A program made the position numbers and the translations under genes. From an uncultured Succinivibrio sp. (GTDB taxonomy: Bacteria > Pseudomonadota > Gammaproteobacteria > Enterobacterales > Succinivibrionaceae), in assembly GCA_900770725.1 (NCBI GenBank), contig CAAGLL010000068.1, positions 1 through 6,095 of the forward strand: 6,095 bases of DNA, written 5' to 3'. This document shows, one piece after another, positions 5,719 to 6,095 of the stretch. Numbering within the stretch: position 1 is the stretch's first letter; each line of letters begins with the position of its first letter. The notes beneath the pieces are model-generated. The model had not been told where the DNA came from. It saw only the letters and a program-made list of their open reading frames with translations, and did no database searches.

Positions 5719-5807
5719 GCCAAATGCGCACTTGCATGCGGGGAATGCGCGTGAATTTCATGCATGTTTGACCGCAATTGCTTGATTAATAACGGACATG
5801 GGCCGCC

Positions 5808-5819
5808 CTGCCGCGGCAG
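5808..5819. other. 12-bp perfect palindrome
   Basis: CTGCCGCGGCAG reads the same on both strands. A GC-rich palindrome this long could be a dimeric regulator site or part of an RNA fold, but chance is reasonable in this composition. Confidence 0.3.
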
Positions 5820-5905
5820 CCCGAGCCTTTGGACGCAGCAACCCGGAGGCGCATGATCCGGCGCGGCGGCAAGCCTGTTCTCTTGATGGAGCGAAAGAGA
5901 CGGCA

Positions 5906-5951
5906 GCCCTGCCTTTAAAGGCGGGGCGCCCCGGCGCGCAAGGCGCGCCGG
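5906..5951. other. Two adjacent GC-rich hairpins
   Basis: The first is centred on the palindrome GCCTTTAAAGGC (5911-5922). Its arms extend outward to 5906 and 5927 with four GC pairs and one wobble, allowing for a small terminal loop. The second is a perfect 9-bp stem, CCGGCGCGC (5931-5939) with GCGCGCCGG (5943-5951), around an AAG loop. Neither is followed by a T run on either strand, so they are not evident intrinsic terminators. They could be structured leader RNA or a rho-independent remnant. Confidence 0.45.
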
Positions 5952-6000
5952 CATGAACTGAAGGGGAGATCCCCCTGCACGGCTTGTGGATGCTTTCGCG

Positions 6001-6095
6001 ATGAAGTCAGAAGATTACGTATCAAGCGAGGCCCTGGGCACAGGGACCTGGCGCCGCCCCCTTCCCAGGAGGCACACCGCGGCTGCAGTGGCCAC
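6001..6095 (+). CDS. Tentative 5' start of an unidentified gene, cut by the window edge
   Basis: From ATG 6001 the frame stays open for 31 codons to the window end, beginning MKSEDYVSSE and turning Arg/Pro-rich (TWRRPLPRRH) before an alanine-rich stretch. The same frame is open upstream only to 5962, after a TGA at 5959. An alternative GTG start lies at 5986. Ribosome binding is weak: GTGGA ends ten bases before the ATG. The opposite strand is also open in part, so coding is not proven. I do not recognise the protein. Confidence 0.3.
   Translation, partial: MKSEDYVSSEALGTGTWRRPLPRRHTAAAVA

Larger units (their letters stand above)
5576..6000. other. Right-hand non-coding region
   Basis: About 425 bases separate the leftward YjaG-like gene from the tentative rightward gene at 6001. 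The first part (to about 5795) is relatively AT-rich, with a tandem 8-mer, several AAATGCGC-type octamers, and an extended -10 candidate. The second part is GC-rich and dense in hairpins. The open frames here, including a leftward one at 5655-5954, have cysteine/proline/arginine-rich translations without a family look, and I treat them as chance. I found no match to riboswitch consensus sequences I can recall (cobalamin, TPP, FMN, glycine, SAM, SAH), nor to 6S, RNase P, tmRNA or SRP RNA. Confidence 0.6.

Noticed and set aside
5820..5880. Possible SAH-type riboswitch on the minus strand, from a CCAAAGGCTCGG stretch
   Set aside because: The conserved GAGGAGCGCTGC segment and the pairing partner of the GGCTCGG arm are missing.
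5853..5918. A 21-codon rightward small frame beginning MIRRGGKPVL
   Set aside because: GGAGG is present but only three bases before the ATG, the frame ends inside a hairpin, and nothing else supports it as a gene.
5655..5954. A 99-codon leftward frame in the right-hand gap
   Set aside because: No ribosome binding site of note, its start sits beside a hairpin stem, and the His/Pro/Arg/Cys-rich translation resembles no family.

Overview
The window is GC-rich chromosomal DNA from a proteobacterium. The predicted proteins align well by eye with my memory of the E. coli proteins for HU, PurH and PurD, and the codon use strongly favours G or C at third positions. A Betaproteobacterium of the Burkholderiales/Sutterellaceae type is my best guess, but this is inference and no marker in the window settles it. 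Most of the window is ordinary housekeeping sequence. The accessory interest lies in the right third.

Layout from left to right. (1) The last 25 codons of an unidentified rightward gene (1-78). (2) A strong 11-bp hairpin (106-130) that can serve as a terminator for both that gene and the convergent HU gene. (3) A leftward HU-family nucleoid protein gene (190-465) with a clear ribosome binding site and an upstream perfect TATAAT box. (4) A GC-rich non-coding divergent region (466-950) holding the HU promoter and an extended -10 promoter for the next operon. (5) A rightward purine operon: purH (951-2540) and, 15 bp later, purD (2556-3848). (6) A run of three hairpins (3847-3918), the last terminator-like. 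(7) A rightward TauE/SafE (TSUP) membrane transporter gene (3951-4742). (8) A convergent leftward gene (4724-5575) overlapping the transporter's 3' end by 19 bp. It encodes an about 80-residue Lys/Ala/Gly-rich basic tail joined to a domain resembling DUF416 (YjaG). (9) A right-hand non-coding stretch (5576-6000) with a short tandem repeat, a candidate promoter and several GC-rich hairpins, followed by a tentative start of a rightward gene cut by the window edge (6001-6095).

PurH carries out the last two steps of de novo IMP synthesis and PurD makes glycinamide ribonucleotide earlier in the same pathway, so the two-gene operon is purely biosynthetic. HU and a YjaG-like protein near purHD recall the E. 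coli gene neighbourhood where yjaG-hupA lies close to purHD. The order and distances differ here, so this is suggestive only. The most distinctive object is the YjaG-like protein with a histone-H1-like tail. I found no CRISPR array, insertion sequence, tRNA, rRNA or complete defence system.
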